64,000 bases of DNA from Osedax fenrisi (GCA_964019155.1 OZ025244.1:51110198-51174197), one strand, 5' to 3'. Shown: positions 48,354 to 61,735, numbered from the stretch's first letter. Translations and numbers: made by a program. Notes: a model not told the origin generated them from the sequence alone.

Positions 48354-48640
48354 TATCTATATATAGCGTATTCTTACATAACATATGCCGTGCATTCTAA
48401 AAATAACTAAGGCCAATTAGTTGACCATCGACGGTGGGTGGAGCGTCTAAGCTCCGACCCCTTGTGACCCCACTCGCTCGCATTTTCGTATTTTCAATTC
48501 GCCGTTCGTCACTGTTATCCTAATTATTATGATAATATATATTATATATGCTATATATCATATAAAATTAACTTTACGATCGACGGACATTTATGTTCGT
48601 CGAATTTGTCCGCTGATCGTAAAATTCTCTTGATCCAATT
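47739..48640. mobile_element. 0.9-kb nested foldback element
   Basis: Outer arms run TGGATCAAATGAACTTTACG then ATCAACGGACAAATTCG (left) and, inverted on the right, CGAATTTGTCCGCTGATCGT to TTGATCCA. ATTTAT flanks both ends as a likely target duplication. A second palindrome layer carries GACGAACGGCGAATTGAAAA on the left and TTTTCAATTCGCCGTTCGTC on the right, with GCGGAGCTTAGACGC and GCGTCTAAGCTCC. A third layer, TAAGAATACGCTATATATAG and its complement, surrounds a (TA)n core at 48277-48351. No protein is encoded apart from trivial TA-repeat frames. Confidence 0.85.
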
Positions 48641-49021
48641 TATTTATATGTATTCATATGTAATTTATATATTTACAATGTAATGCATATTTGTCCTATA
48701 TATATGAATAAATATTAATTTCTTTAAATTTGATTATTCACCATTTAAATTGGCATTAGACTAATCACTAGTTGTTTATTATATTCATTGAATATTATTC
48801 AATATAATGGTGACTGGAGAAGCAGGTCGCCGATATATTTAAGAGTTCAAGTGGGTGGTCCTACTAATATATAAGAGCCGCCCAACTAATAAATATATGT
48901 CTCTTAAGTAAATATGTTACGCTTGATTACACACGCTAAAATATTCCATACGAGTAACATAGGCTACATACGCCGACATACGCTGATTATGTGTATTATC
49001 ATATTAACACATACACAAATA

Positions 49022-49075
<54 letters not shown>

Positions 49076-49085
49076 TATAAGTATA

Positions 49086-49243
49086 ATAATATAATCCATG
49101 GATATGTTATCCGTTATAGTAACTGTACAATTAAATATTTGTTAATAAATTTGATTTTGTATTAAATTTAAATTTTTACTATTAGAAATTATAATGTACT
49201 ATAATAGTTACTATAATGGATAACATATCGATGGATTATATTA
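49086..49243. mobile_element. Short foldback element
   Basis: The left arm ATAATCCATGGATATGTTAT then CCGTTATAGTAACT is inverted on the right as AGTTACTATAATGGATAACA then TATCGATGGATTAT. The arms are about 40 bp with an AT-rich loop of about 75 bp. Confidence 0.8.
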
Positions 49244-51314
49244 TACATGTAGTTTTTATCACTTTGTTTTTGGGACTAATAAATTTATATCATCTTCACC
49301 ATCATAAATGATACATATATGCATACTATAAATGGTCGTATTAATAAAAGTTTTACAAAATATCAAATTTCAATTTTGAAAATGGTGGTATGTATTAGTC
49401 TTTATCATTAAGAATTAACCTTTAGAATTTGAATTAAAAATAAAATATATTGTTGTTATCAACGTTACTTTAATAATTTATCATATCAAGTAAAAATCAT
49501 ATTTCAATATTCAATATAACTATAAAAATGATATTATATAACACATAGTATTATAAATAATTATATATATATATATATATACTAATTGACTAATGATATA
49601 TATTTTATATAATTACACATACATTTTTACATTAAATATTATGAACTTTTACTTTTACTTTTAATTTTATACAACTATAACTAAAGATATCATTTTATTT
49701 ATAACATTTTAATATTTCTTTTAATTACATTTTTTATAATTAAATAATATTCGCTTTTTTAGGTGGCATGCATTATAATATTTCTACTGAAAAATATATA
49801 ATCTATTTTTTTTTTTTGATTTAAAAAAAATGTTTCTTTTATTATTTTTTTATTATGGTAATATTTTTCTTGATTTATTCTATATATTATATGTTTTCTA
49901 TATATCTATTTTAGATATATACTTTATTTTTATTCAATGTATATAATACAGTTATGCATTATGTTACTTATTATTTGTTATTATAAGTATCTAGTATTTT
50001 ACAATTTATATTTATGTTTTATACATGATGAGAGAGATTACAAGAAATATTATTTAATATTATTTTAAAATTATTGTAGTGTACTATTAATTATTTTCTT
50101 TTTTTTTAATTTCTAATTTAATTTATATAATTTTTATATTTATCATTATAATGTATAATTTTTTTTTTTTTGTTTTATCATATATTAGTATATATTAGTG
50201 TATGTGGGTGTGTTTGGGTACATGATTGGATATGCTTGAGTCATTGGGTGTATTAGGGATGTATAGTATGCATCGGGGAATAAGGATATCAATATTTACA
50301 CCTCTGGCAATGGTGTAATCCCTAATGATATAGGATTTGGAGCACCCTTACCTGAAAGTTGATGTTCTACGCATCCTGGGTATACTCGGTGGCAATGGTA
50401 TTATCCTTTGTTGTACTTAATAGCAGCATTATATCTAGTATTGTTTTAAATTTTTTTAAATTTGTGTTTATTTAAAAAAAAAATTATGTTTATTTCATTT
50501 ATATTAATTTAATAGTATTATAGATTGATTGTTTGTAATATTTTTAATTATATACACTTTATGTAATACATTTTTAATAAAAAATTATATTTTTATATAT
50601 TTTTATATATATATTTTATTAATATATTATCGTTTACTAATATACTTCTCGTAATTTCGTAAATAGGTGAATGACCAGACAAGCTTTTGCTTTTTCATTC
50701 ATCTAGGCTTTTAAGCCAACTCTGAGTATTATTATATATTAGTGATGCAATCGAACTTCGAACTGATACTCAAGCATTTCGAACTGATACTGATACTCAA
50801 TAATTATAAAAATTCGAAGTCGAAATGATACTCTACTATTTCGAACTGATACTATACTCACATTTTTGACTACTCTTTGTTTAATATTATATTTTGGATC
50901 TTCATATTTATATTGTGGATTCATATATTCATGGTTGTAAAATAAATGTATACACATGGGTAACTAATCCTCGAGAAAATATATCCTAATAAATAATTCA
51001 TATATCTATATTTATATACAATATTTACACTTATACTCACATTATATATCATATTTATATAATTTTTTAAATAATAACATGTCTACAAAAATTAGTAATT
51101 TCGATGTTAGTATTATATTTTAAATTCTTGTTATTATTATGATAATCATATTAATAATTAATAATTAATAATTTCTTAAATCAGAGTTATAGCCGCAGAT
51201 ATTTAAAATAAAACCAAGCGCTCTAAATAACGAAAGTGACAGTTCTATATAGATCGCGAAATTGATTATAAATATTATATCTTCATAATTATTATTCATT
51301 ATAATAATATATTA

Positions 51315-51349
<35 letters not shown>

Positions 51350-51700
51350 CTCTTATTCAGAATTTATTTTTATATATGTATCTATTATGTAATTCTGGTT
51401 TGTATAATAAAGTTATATATATATATATATATTATTAGAGTTTATATCCAATTTCGGAATACTTTTAACAAACGTACCCAGTGTGGGCGGCGATTTACTA
51501 ATAGGGGAGGAGCAATAACATACGCAATTTCTGCTGTCGCAAATTATATCCGATCATTAATTTGATACATAATTATGATTCATATTATATGAATAATATA
51601 TGAATTTATACTTATAAATAGAAAATATAGAAAGGACATACATACTTTATTATTGTGTATCGTGTATATATGTATATGTAAATATATATTTATATATTAT
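49244..51700. other. AT-rich intergenic DNA
   Basis: No gene seen. At about 50740-50880 there is a run of GAACTGATACT motifs in direct and inverted orientation (TTCGAACTGATACTCAAG, TTCGAAGTCGAAATGATACT) beginning AGTGATGCAATCGAAC. It looks like one end of a MITE whose other end I could not find. Confidence 0.45.
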
Positions 51701-51704
51701 AAGT

Positions 51705-52215
51705 ATATACGATACCAATATAGTTACTTACAGTCTATTTAATATCAAGTAGAATAAATATATAATATTTGTATAATATACTGCAACGATAAGAAAACTG
51801 TTATAATAATTTTCTTATAAATTAATTTGTTCTACAAATTTTAGTTTTTAATTTATTCAAAATAAGAATTTACTTAATTGTAATGCGAATATTGTAAGTA
51901 CATAGTAGTTTTATATAGTTACTGAAAGATTGTTTAATTTCAAGTAGAAGCAATATATTATATGTATATAATAATATAACACAACGACACGTAAATTATT
52001 AAGGTAATAGACCTATACGCTATTTACTAACATTTATTTTCCAAAATATTATAAATAATAAGTTTGAAATTACTAAAACTATAATGCGAATATTGTACGT
52101 ACATAGGAGTTTTTATATAGTTTCTGAAATAATGTTTAATTTCAAATAGAAGCAATATATTATATGTATATAATAATATACCCCAACGATGAGAAAACTG
52201 TTATAGTAATGGAAC
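51705..52215. repeat. Degenerate tandem repeat, three copies of roughly 190 bp
   Basis: The block TATATAGTTACT..AG..T.TTTAAT.TCAAGTAGAA followed by a TATAATATA stretch and CAACGAT(A/G)AGAAAACTG occurs around 51717-51800, 51910-51980 and 52110-52200. The last two also share GCGAATATTGTA.GTACATAG before it. Confidence 0.65.
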
Positions 52216-53095
52216 TAATTATTATTCTAAATTAATTAATTACTTTCAATCATATATAATCATATATATATACACAATATAATTAATGTAAACGATATAA
52301 TTTTATAGGCTAATAATATAATATAATTATACGTAAACTGCTGTATTACGAATTATAATATAAATACAAAATTGTATTTTGTCTATATCTCTATATCATA
52401 ATTTTCTTTATAATTAAATCAATTATTTACACTATTATTAAATATATACCTAAAATAAAAAAAGTCATTTAGCCGATTTGGCTAGCGTATTATCAAATAT
52501 AATTAATTTCTTATGAAAGATTTCACTAAACTTTAATAATGTTATTTTTAAATATATATTGGCTATATAATTTCGATAGAATTAATAACTATACTCGGAC
52601 ATTTTTTTTATTTACTTATTCTACTGTTATATAACATATCCTTCATTATTTAATATATAAAAATACTATCAAATTAATTTGCTCTATTTTATTTAAAATT
52701 CAAAAAATAAAATTAAGATAACATAATTGAAATAATAAATAGTTAATATAATAATTTATAGAATAGAATAAATATTTAAAATATAATATATTATCTTTAA
52801 AATGATGTATACTGTCATTTAAGATTAATTATAAGTGCCTTATTATCCATGTACAATGTACATCTATACATATACACAACATATTACACATTATTATGTA
52901 ATATTTATTATACATACAAATTTAGAAGCTAAATATATCTCAGTATTTTATTTTACACAATTTATGATGTTTGGAAGGTTCCAACGTTTGAACTGTTCGA
53001 TATATTTTTATAACATTTATATAATTTATAAATACTATATAGACGTAATATTATATACGTACTTTTGAAAATATAATTATATTATTTATGCTACC

Positions 53096-53530
<435 letters not shown>

Positions 53531-53574
53531 AATATAACACCGACTACTACACTAACCAGCGAGACTGAACAACG

Positions 53575-56500
53575 ATGGCATATTGTATCGCTGACAGTAC
53601 AGGCAATAGAAGTGCCGTAGCAGACTTTTATATCATATGCGAAAAGTGGATTAAAAACGATATAACTAATGTTAGTTCAGTGATGACAATATTTGTTTCA
53701 TTATTAAATACATATAGATTTCGAAGGAACATATAGAGACAGATATGTTTATAAGTAACACCTCATCTAAGTTACTGGATGGGATGAAAGGACTCCACCG
53801 AAATAACAATAACATAATATAAAACATATTATTCATATATTTATATTGGTTATATTAAGTTACTTATTGTATTACAATCTACGCCCCATAGGTAGTAAAA
53901 GAAATATATTTCCCCTATGATAGAATTGAATACTATTTGGAGAAAAAATCTACACCTAGAGTAGATTGGAATATACATTTGGTGCGAATTCTAGACACAA
54001 AAGGTAAATATTGCAATATATTATATTTATATTAATAGGTTAAAAATGTAGTATCAGTTAATTATATTGTATATTATAGAATTATTAATATTAGTAATTA
54101 ATACATTAATTATCTTAATTTATTTTTAAAATATATATAATTTTCTGCAGCACGATAGGTGACAATACCGTATGAATACGTCGTACAATTCACAAGAGTG
54201 GATATAGCACGATGTTTTATAAATTAGTGATGTTAGGTAATATAACAATATGTATATATTAATTATGCTTTTTATATAGACGAACTCGTTGAAGCTAGAA
54301 AATGCCTAAAAAGCATTATAGTTGAACACAGGATGCACAATTGTATGCAGGCGATGTCTAGTTTGTATTCAACATTTATATTATATACATATATATTTTA
54401 AAATTATTATAATATTATAATATGTAATTTATAATAATTTATATCACCTGAATTAAGTATTTTCTATTAAGTTATATATATATTTGTATTATAAATTTTT
54501 AAACGACAATTATTTAGGTAAAATTGGTGATTTAACAGATAGGGTGACTTTTTTGGAAGACATTTCTAAAAGTAAGTATCAAATTAGTTAATTTATTTAA
54601 TATATATATATATATGTGTATATTTAATGTATATATACATATGAATGGATATTATTAAAGACTATCATTTATATGTGAAATTATCTATACATTTTATTTT
54701 ATTCTTCTACTTCCTTATTATTATTATTTATGTAATACTAGGAAACCCTTAATAAAAAAATACTTAAACGAAAATATATAAATTAGTATATATTAAATAA
54801 TATAATTTAAACACACGTTGTAGGTACAATTGATAATTTATCGAATAAGATTACTCGTTTGGAAAAAAGTATCAAAAGTTAGTATCAAAGCATTATTTGA
54901 TATATATATATTTACATATATGAATTGATATTATTAAAGACCATCATTTAAATTTGAAAATATTATTCTATAAATTACATTATATTCTTGTATATTATTA
55001 TTATTATTATTATTATTATTGATTGATTGATAATTTATTTAAGCAAATATATAGTCAAAATATTTATTCGAAAGTATAAAGTTTAAATATTTTCTCACGA
55101 TAACATACATTATAGAAATAAACAAAGGATAATACTAAATTAAAAATAAAAGAAATTATAAATTTTACAGTTATATAAAATCTACGAAAAATAATCAAAA
55201 ATATAAATAAATTATATAGTAAAAAGTAAACGAAAGGTGATCGAAAATAGTTTATACGAAGATAATTTATATTAGTATTACAGGTTTTACGGCTCTTGTG
55301 CAATTTTCACAAAATTTGCAAATTTCATTTTTCATTACCTTTGTAATATTATTATATATGCATGACACTATTTTTTGACCATATTTTACAATGCTCATTT
55401 TTAAATATTGTTTGTTTAGCAATTTCAATTTAATATTATAGGAAGATATTGCATAATATCGTTAAGAAAATATTTTAAGGGATCATACTTGGATCTGTCT
55501 ATTGTATGCGTTTATATAGGAGAATTCTGCTCTCACTATAAATCAATATTATCATTTAATATTTTACCAATTGTTAAAATGTTTCTTATATTTATAATCT
55601 ATATAGCAATTTAAATATATATATATAATATTAACTATCTGTGTGGCTCAGTTGGCTAAGGCGTCAGACACGCAAGCAGTAGGACGCGAGTTCGAGCATC
55701 ATCCGGACCATTAAAATAGGTCTTAACATTATATTTAGAAGTGATATTATATAATTATAAATTAGAATAAATACATGATCGGCTCTCGTTAAAACCATGG
55801 ATGCCTTAATATGAGAGTGGCTTCGAAGGGATATTAGAGCCGTATATGGTTATAAGTGAAAACTTCATCTAAGTTCCTGTATGGGATAAAAGGACTCCCC
55901 CAAATAAAATAACAATAACAATATATATATATAGGGTTGTTAAAAAACGCGTTTTTTATTAATGCTCGTTTAAAACATGTTTTGAACGGTTTTTTTCGTT
56001 TTTAATTCGTTTTATTCGTTTTTTATCCGTTTTTTTCTATTACAAAAAAAATTATTATAAAGATATTATTAAATAATAAAATAATAATAAAGTAATACAT
56101 ATTATGAATATTCATTATTAATTAAAATAATATAGTATCTGTATTATTAGCATCATTAAATCATATTGTCATACTCTACATTAGTATGACAATTATAATT
56201 ATTATAATATTTATTTTGTTACAATATAACACTGATTATTCATGTATTATTTAATGCTATAGATATGGAGATTGTATCACAATCTATGTATAATATACAT
56301 TGTATTTGTATATAATTAATATTATAAAAAATGTATGAACTTTCATATTTCTTTTATAATAAATTATTATAAAATAAATATATTAAACATAATATATATT
56401 ATTATACAATTGATTATATCAAAGCATAAAATAAATCTAATTTTACTTGATTATTATAATAATATTATTTATTTTATTCATTTATTAAATAATCATTAAT

Positions 56501-59500
56501 TTTTTAATTAATATAAAAAATATAAAAGAAATCTAATTTTACTTTATTATTATAATAATAATATAATAATTGTATACATTTATTAAATAATCATTCATTT
56601 TTAAATTAGTATACAATATTATATCAAAGCATAAAATAAATCTAATTTTACTTGATTAATATAATAATTATAATATTATATTTATTTTATACATTTATTA
56701 AATAATTATTTAATTTATTGATTATAATCATTAATTTTTCAATTATTATACAAAATATAAAAGAAATCTAATTTTACTTTATTATAATAATAATAATATT
56801 ATATTTTAAACACTTATTAAATAATATCTCGTTTTTTTCTGTTTTTTTCGTTTTTTATTCTTTGTTTAAAACGGTTTAAAACGCGTTTAAAACGTCTGTT
56901 TAAAACGTGTTTTTTATTAACCCACAACCCTATATATATATAATCAATGCGTAATATATAATATATGGAAAATTTGAAATAATTTGTATTGTCATACTTT
57001 TTGGTATTATTCATAGTAATGATTATAAAATTCTACCATATATTTAATTATATATATTTTTTATATAATAAACATGTTAGGATAAAATATGCAGTAATAA
57101 TAATTGTCATGTTGAAATAATAAATAATAAGAAATAATTATACATCGCCAAACATATTTGAAAATTATTTTATTTTAAAAATGATTTATACTGAATAAGA
57201 TCTGTATGTATTATATTTATATGTATATATGTTATATTTATATAATTTTATATTAGTAAAATTGTTTATAAACATACTTATTATTTAAATATAATTAAAA
57301 AAATCAAAAAGCCTAAAATAAGTTAGTTTGGGATTTTTAAAATTATTATTTTGGACTTATTGATTTTATTTTGGGCTTTAGCCCATATAACTGATCTATT
57401 ATAAATCATATTTTTAAGTGTATTATCATAATTATGTATTACATTTAATTAGTAACACTTTTCCTCTTTGATAGTTCTACAATTATTCAAAATGTTAAGG
57501 ATATCAGATATAATTATTATTATTTTTATTATTATTATTTTTTCTTATTTTTTATTATTATATCATCAATATCATCATCATCATCATCATCATCATCAAT
57601 ATATGAAATTAATTTTTATATATATACATGGATATTATATAAGTTAATTTATAGATTTTGGATATCCTCCGTTTATTATCTCCAATATACGGTAAATAAA
57701 ATTCTATTCTATTCTACATTGTTTCTAAATCTATATTATTTCAGGAGAAGACGTAGAACAACATCCGCAGAGAGAGAACAGTGCGCCTAGTTTTTCGCCA
57801 CGTCTCACGTAGGTATTCTAATAGTATTTAATACATTTTTAATATTTCACCGCCACTCCATCAGACATGAAAACCACGTTACCACGCCACCACCACCATC
57901 ATCATCGAAGACATTCCTTACGTATGTATTCTTATATTTTTACATATTATAATAATAGTATATATTTAATCGCGTATACAAATTGGTGGATACAAACGAA
58001 CCATTCGAGAGTTTGTACACTTGTACATGTTATGTACAACAACGAGGGGCCCGCAGGATAATACGAAACAAATATGTAACATTTGTATTGTATTTTAATT
58101 TACGATTTATTAAGTTATATATAAACACGATCGAAAGAACCACCTGGGCTCGAATACGGGACATATCGCTTACTAGTTTGCGCGGGTGTTCCGCCGAGCC
58201 ATAGACCCCCCCCCGTACGTAGAATCATTCTAATACGTTTATAGAGGACATAGAATGATTCTAATACGTTCATAGAGGACGTAGAATGATTCTAATATGT
58301 TCATAGAGGACATAGAATGATTCTAATACGTTCATAGAGGACGTAGAATGATTCTAATATGTTCATAGAGGACATAGAATCATTCTAATACCTTAACCAT
58401 GTCTACCCTATAGACACGAACACCCGGTGACGAGGACACCTTCACCGATGCCTCGAACGCCCGAAGATATGTTCGTTACGATCATGAGACGAGTACACGA
58501 TTTGGAGGGTAAGTACTGATAGGAAATGGTGCTCAAACACTTCGTGTATATATACTGTTATCACCGATTTGGAATTCTTTCCAGTTTTAAAAATGTGCGT
58601 TTTACTCAAACATTTCAAAATTTTCAAAATATTTTTGAATGAATCGTGAGGGCAAAATATTAATTTAAACATTTTTTTAAAAAATTATTATGATAACTAT
58701 ATTAAATAAACATTCTGTGAAAGTTTCAACAAAATCTGAGTCGGGGTGTGGGGATGATTATTGATTTCATTTGGAATGACCCAAGATATAACTATTACGC
58801 GAAATGGTGTTCGATTCGATTTCGTACACGAAAATGATTTGCACCACACGTACATGGGTTCACTTTTCTGAACTATGCGTTGTTTATAATGTCAATTCGT
58901 ATCGTAAGTTCATTACTAATATATAAAAAAGTTATTGGATATGTTGGCTTTTAAATGCTATACATATCTATGCGGCGAATAAAAGCTCAATTATATTGCC
59001 GGTAATTTTATAGAGTAATTAAAAAATGGTATAGAAACCGCGGTTCAAACTAAAAAAATTATTTCAGTGATTTCGATACTATTTCTATGCTAATACCAGC
59101 AGCGACAGGAGTAGGTATTAATAGAAAGGGAGTGTTATAGCTTTGGTTCGCTGCAAACTCTTTGTTATTAATGCGTATATTTATTTAACGCGGAACCATC
59201 GCAACCGAGAGAGATGGTCGCCCGTAGTCCTACGCCTATGTACGCGAGAATGATTATATACGTTATACGATAGTTATAGGGGTGTTATATTAAACGTACT
59301 GCAACTTCATTAATATAAACGTAATATCGCTAGATCTGGGATAGCCGATTGTAGTATAGTTTTTATGCGCGGAATATTTCTACACGAATGTGTTGACCGT
59401 ATACAATCGGTGATGTAAAAAATGGTGTTTTTTATTATGGCTCGCTTTAATCCGATTTAAAATGGTTTTAACTTTTTTTTTCATTGTTTAATTGGATATT

Positions 59501-60050
59501 TCGTTTTTTGGGTTTTTTTATTAACCAATACGATAATGATAATTTATAATATATATTATTTTATTAATAATGCATGAATGATACTTAATCGTAATTAATG
59601 TAATCATAATTCTATATAAGTTATATATATATATATATAGTGATAGTATAGAAATACCACTGATATATTTTCGGCATTACACTACTAATGTCCATACTTT
59701 TTTTATATCAAATATCACTATTTATTATAGATATATATTAGTGGATTTTTTTATATAATATATATATTTATAATGTAACGTGTATCAGTTATTCAATCAG
59801 CAGCAGTAGCATTATAATAATAGTACACATATATTTTTTAAAATATGTTTAATTTTATAAAAAGATTCAACTACTAAAACTCTATTACGATCTACATAAA
59901 GATAGTAACAGGGCGATCCTGAACGTTCAGCAAAAACTACTCGTTCAAGATAACGAAGACATACATGACTATACTGTGGATAGTATCGAAGACTGGATGC
60001 TTTTGAATGATAGCGTTCGTACGGATCAATCGGAATTCGTTAGCGATATG

Positions 60051-60081
<31 letters not shown>

Positions 60082-60972
60082 GATGGGAGATTTATAAATT
60101 TATATCTTATTAAGATTAATTTAGGTAGAACTATAACTATAACTTTACTAGTACTTCACGGTAAGGAAATCAAGGCGTATTCCTAAACGGAATTTCCTAT
60201 ATATATATTACCTATCGTATATAATTTGTATTTAAGTTATCGCTGTAGGTGATTTTTAGATGTCGGACATATAACGCACACTAGCTTTACAAACCATTCC
60301 GTATGAATTTCATTTACGTACGTATCCGAAGCATATATAGATTAATTTTCCAACCGTATACGAAATAATGCTACGTTTATTTCGTATTTAATATATTATA
60401 TTATTTATATTATATATTATTTATATTATATATTATTTATATTATATATTATTTATATTATATATTATTTATATTATATATTATTTATATTATATATTAT
60501 TTATATTATATATTATTTATATTATATATTATTTATATTATATATTATTTATATTATATATTATTTATATTATATATTATTTATATTATATATTATTTAT
60601 ATTATATATTATTTATATTATATATTATTTATATTATATATTATTTATATTATATATTATTTATATTATATATTATTTATATTATATATTATTTATATTA
60701 TATATTATTTATATTATATATTATTTATATTATATATTATTTATATTATATATTATTTATATTATATATTATATTATATATTGTTATAACAGCGCGCGCA
60801 CTTATAGGTGTCCTACTTGACGAAGTCGTTTTGTAAGGACGTAGGCCGGACGATATCGCTGATGATGCGCCGGATATGCGATAGAGACCTTTGGAGACTG
60901 TTCGCCACGACCGGTACCACCACCAAGACCACTCTCTTGAATACCAATATCTGCGATTGTTTACTGCGTTAG
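53575..60972 (+). CDS. DUF4806-like insect protein with central coiled coil, complete, ten exons
   Basis: Function unknown. Exons: 53575-53670, 53892-54003, 54280-54360, 54518-54571, 54824-54877, 57745-57808, 57865-57921, 58414-58508, 59902-60038, 60808-60972 (TAG): 915 nt, 304 residues, phases consistent. An in-frame TGA lies nine bases before the ATG, supporting the start. The N-terminal segment (1-70: MAYCIADSTGNRSAVADFYI, then STPRVDWNIHLVRIL) followed by EARKCLKSIIVE resembles the N-termini of insect DUF4806 proteins. Exons 4 and 5 encode two 18-residue coiled-coil units (DLTDRVTFLE, NLSNKITRLE). A Pro/Ser/Thr-rich linker follows (exons 6-8, with RTPSPMPRTPEDMF). The C-terminus (about residues 225-300: SIEDWMLLN, QSEFVSYL, DVGRTISLMMRRICDRDLW, LFATTGTTTKTTLLNTNI) fits the DUF4806 pattern of an acidic/Trp helix, a Gly-containing helix and a Gly-Lys-rich turn. 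Exon 9's acceptor (59901) is pyrimidine-poor and the least certain junction. Confidence 0.75.
53712..53815 (+). mobile_element. SINE copy 8, 3' end only, intron 1 of DUF4806-like gene
   Basis: Retains TTTCGAAGGAACAT, TTATAAGTAACACCTCATCT and ACTGGATGGGATGAAAGGAC then TCCACC; the 5' two thirds are missing. Confidence 0.8.
54518..55000 (+). repeat. About 306-bp tandem segmental duplication carrying a coiled-coil exon
   Basis: Exons 4 (54518) and 5 (54824) are each exactly 54 nt, have the same phases and begin 306 bp apart. The intron sequence after each is also related: AGTATCAAA then GATATTATTAAAGAC(T/C)ATCATTTA. The duplication therefore includes the exon and its downstream intron. Confidence 0.82.
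55632..55921 (+). mobile_element. SINE copy 9, full length, best-preserved head
   Basis: tRNA-like head CTGTGTGGCTCAGTTGGCTA (A-box-like TGGCTCAGTTGG) and GACGCGAGTTCGAGCATC (B-box-like). An unrelated body of about 200 bp follows, ending CCTGTATGGGATAAAAGGAC then TCC, then an AAATAAAATAACAATAACA tail. This layout is that of a Pol III SINE with an (A)n/(AACA)n-type tail. The 1-kb MITE at 55931 is inserted just beyond the tail. Confidence 0.9.
55931..56931. mobile_element. 1.0-kb non-coding DNA transposon (MITE)
   Basis: Begins AGGGTTGTTAAAAAACGCGT and ends AACCCACAACCCT, with inverted ends extending inward through AAACG/CGTTT-rich stretches (left GTTTAAAACATGTTTTGAAC; right GGTTTAAAACGCGTTTAAAA). 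TATATATAT lies on both sides, so the target duplication cannot be sized. The interior holds four copies, about 115 bp apart, of AAATCTAATTTTACTT..ATTATAATAAT. There is no coding capacity. Confidence 0.8.
58135..58205 (-). mobile_element. Possible second tRNA-derived SINE head
   Basis: On the minus strand, TATGGCTCGGCGGAACACC resembles an A box and CGTATTCGAGCCCAGGTGG a B box about 35 bp later. It does not fold convincingly as a functional tRNA and its downstream body does not match the main SINE family. Confidence 0.4.
58220..58391. repeat. 31-bp minisatellite, 5.6 copies, against exon 8 of DUF4806-like gene
   Basis: Units start every 31 bp (58220, 58251, 58282, 58313, 58344, 58375). Each begins TAGAATGATTCTAATA, which includes the palindrome AGAATGATTCT. 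Successive units alternate at the final base (GACA/GACG) and at position 17 (ACG/ATG), so the real unit of amplification was probably 62 bp. It ends 22 bp before the exon 8 acceptor at 58413. Confidence 0.92.
58509..59901. other. Intron 8 of DUF4806-like gene
   Basis: 1.4-kb intron. At about 59419-59515 there is a stretch (AATGGTGTTTTTTATTATGG, CTCGCTTTAATCCG, AAAATGGTTTTAAC) resembling the left end of the MITE at 55931, probably a worn, one-ended copy. The rest is unassigned single-copy-looking DNA, less AT-rich than average between 58430 and 59400. Confidence 0.5.
60395..60777. repeat. 16-bp satellite against the last exon of DUF4806-like gene
   Basis: About 23-24 almost perfect copies of TTATTTATATTATATA. 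The array ends about 30 bp before the final exon's acceptor (60807). Its uniformity indicates recent expansion. Confidence 0.93.
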
Positions 60973-61735
60973 TGCGTGCATCGAGTGCCTGGTGTGTGTG
61001 TGTGTATGTGCATGTGTGTGTGTACAGTAAAAGATACAACAACAAATTATGAAGAAAAACAGTATTATATTTACTTTTTACCTTACCGCGAAGGACGTGG
61101 AAATATTAAATTTATTAACTCATTAATTACCTGTACACCGTATAGGTAATTTATAAGTTAATAAAGTGAATATTTTAGTAGTGAGTAGAAAAACTTAAAA
61201 TATAGATCAAAGCATATAACTTGTAAATATTGTATTAGTTTTTAGAAGATCTGATACCCCAATGCCGATAACAATATATAATAAATAGAGATTTAATAAT
61301 TTAGTTTATATATTTTAAGATCATCAATATATAAGATATAAAATAATATATACCAATACGTACCGTCGGTTTAGTATTATATAAATACCTAGTTATAACT
61401 GTAACTTATTGTATTAAACATTACAAATTAGAATTTTACTGAATAAATAAGACAAAATAATAAAAAATAAAGTATAATATAATATGTGAATAGTTTTGTA
61501 ATGGAGAGGACTAAAATATGTTTTTACATTGTATTATTAGAAGAAGTGTTTAAAATTAATAATTCTGTCGATATATTTATAAGCTTTTAGCTTCTATATC
61601 TTCTCGTGGGTTTACCTCAACCTGAATACCATACCACTATTGTAGAGATATTCGTTGACATATGTAGTGTTTAAATACACATTATAAAAGTATTTGAATA
61701 CATATGTTTAATTTGTTTTAGATGTATAAGCATAT
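60973..61735. other. Intergenic DNA between DUF4806-like gene and LINE
   Basis: Begins with the 3' UTR and a short (GT)n tract (60993-61024). No further gene is seen; the minus-strand open frame 60746-61045 is antisense to exon 10. Confidence 0.55.

Noticed and set aside
60395..60777. CRISPR-like regular repeats here and in other arrays
   Set aside because: Head-to-tail tandem repeats without unique spacers, in eukaryotic DNA.
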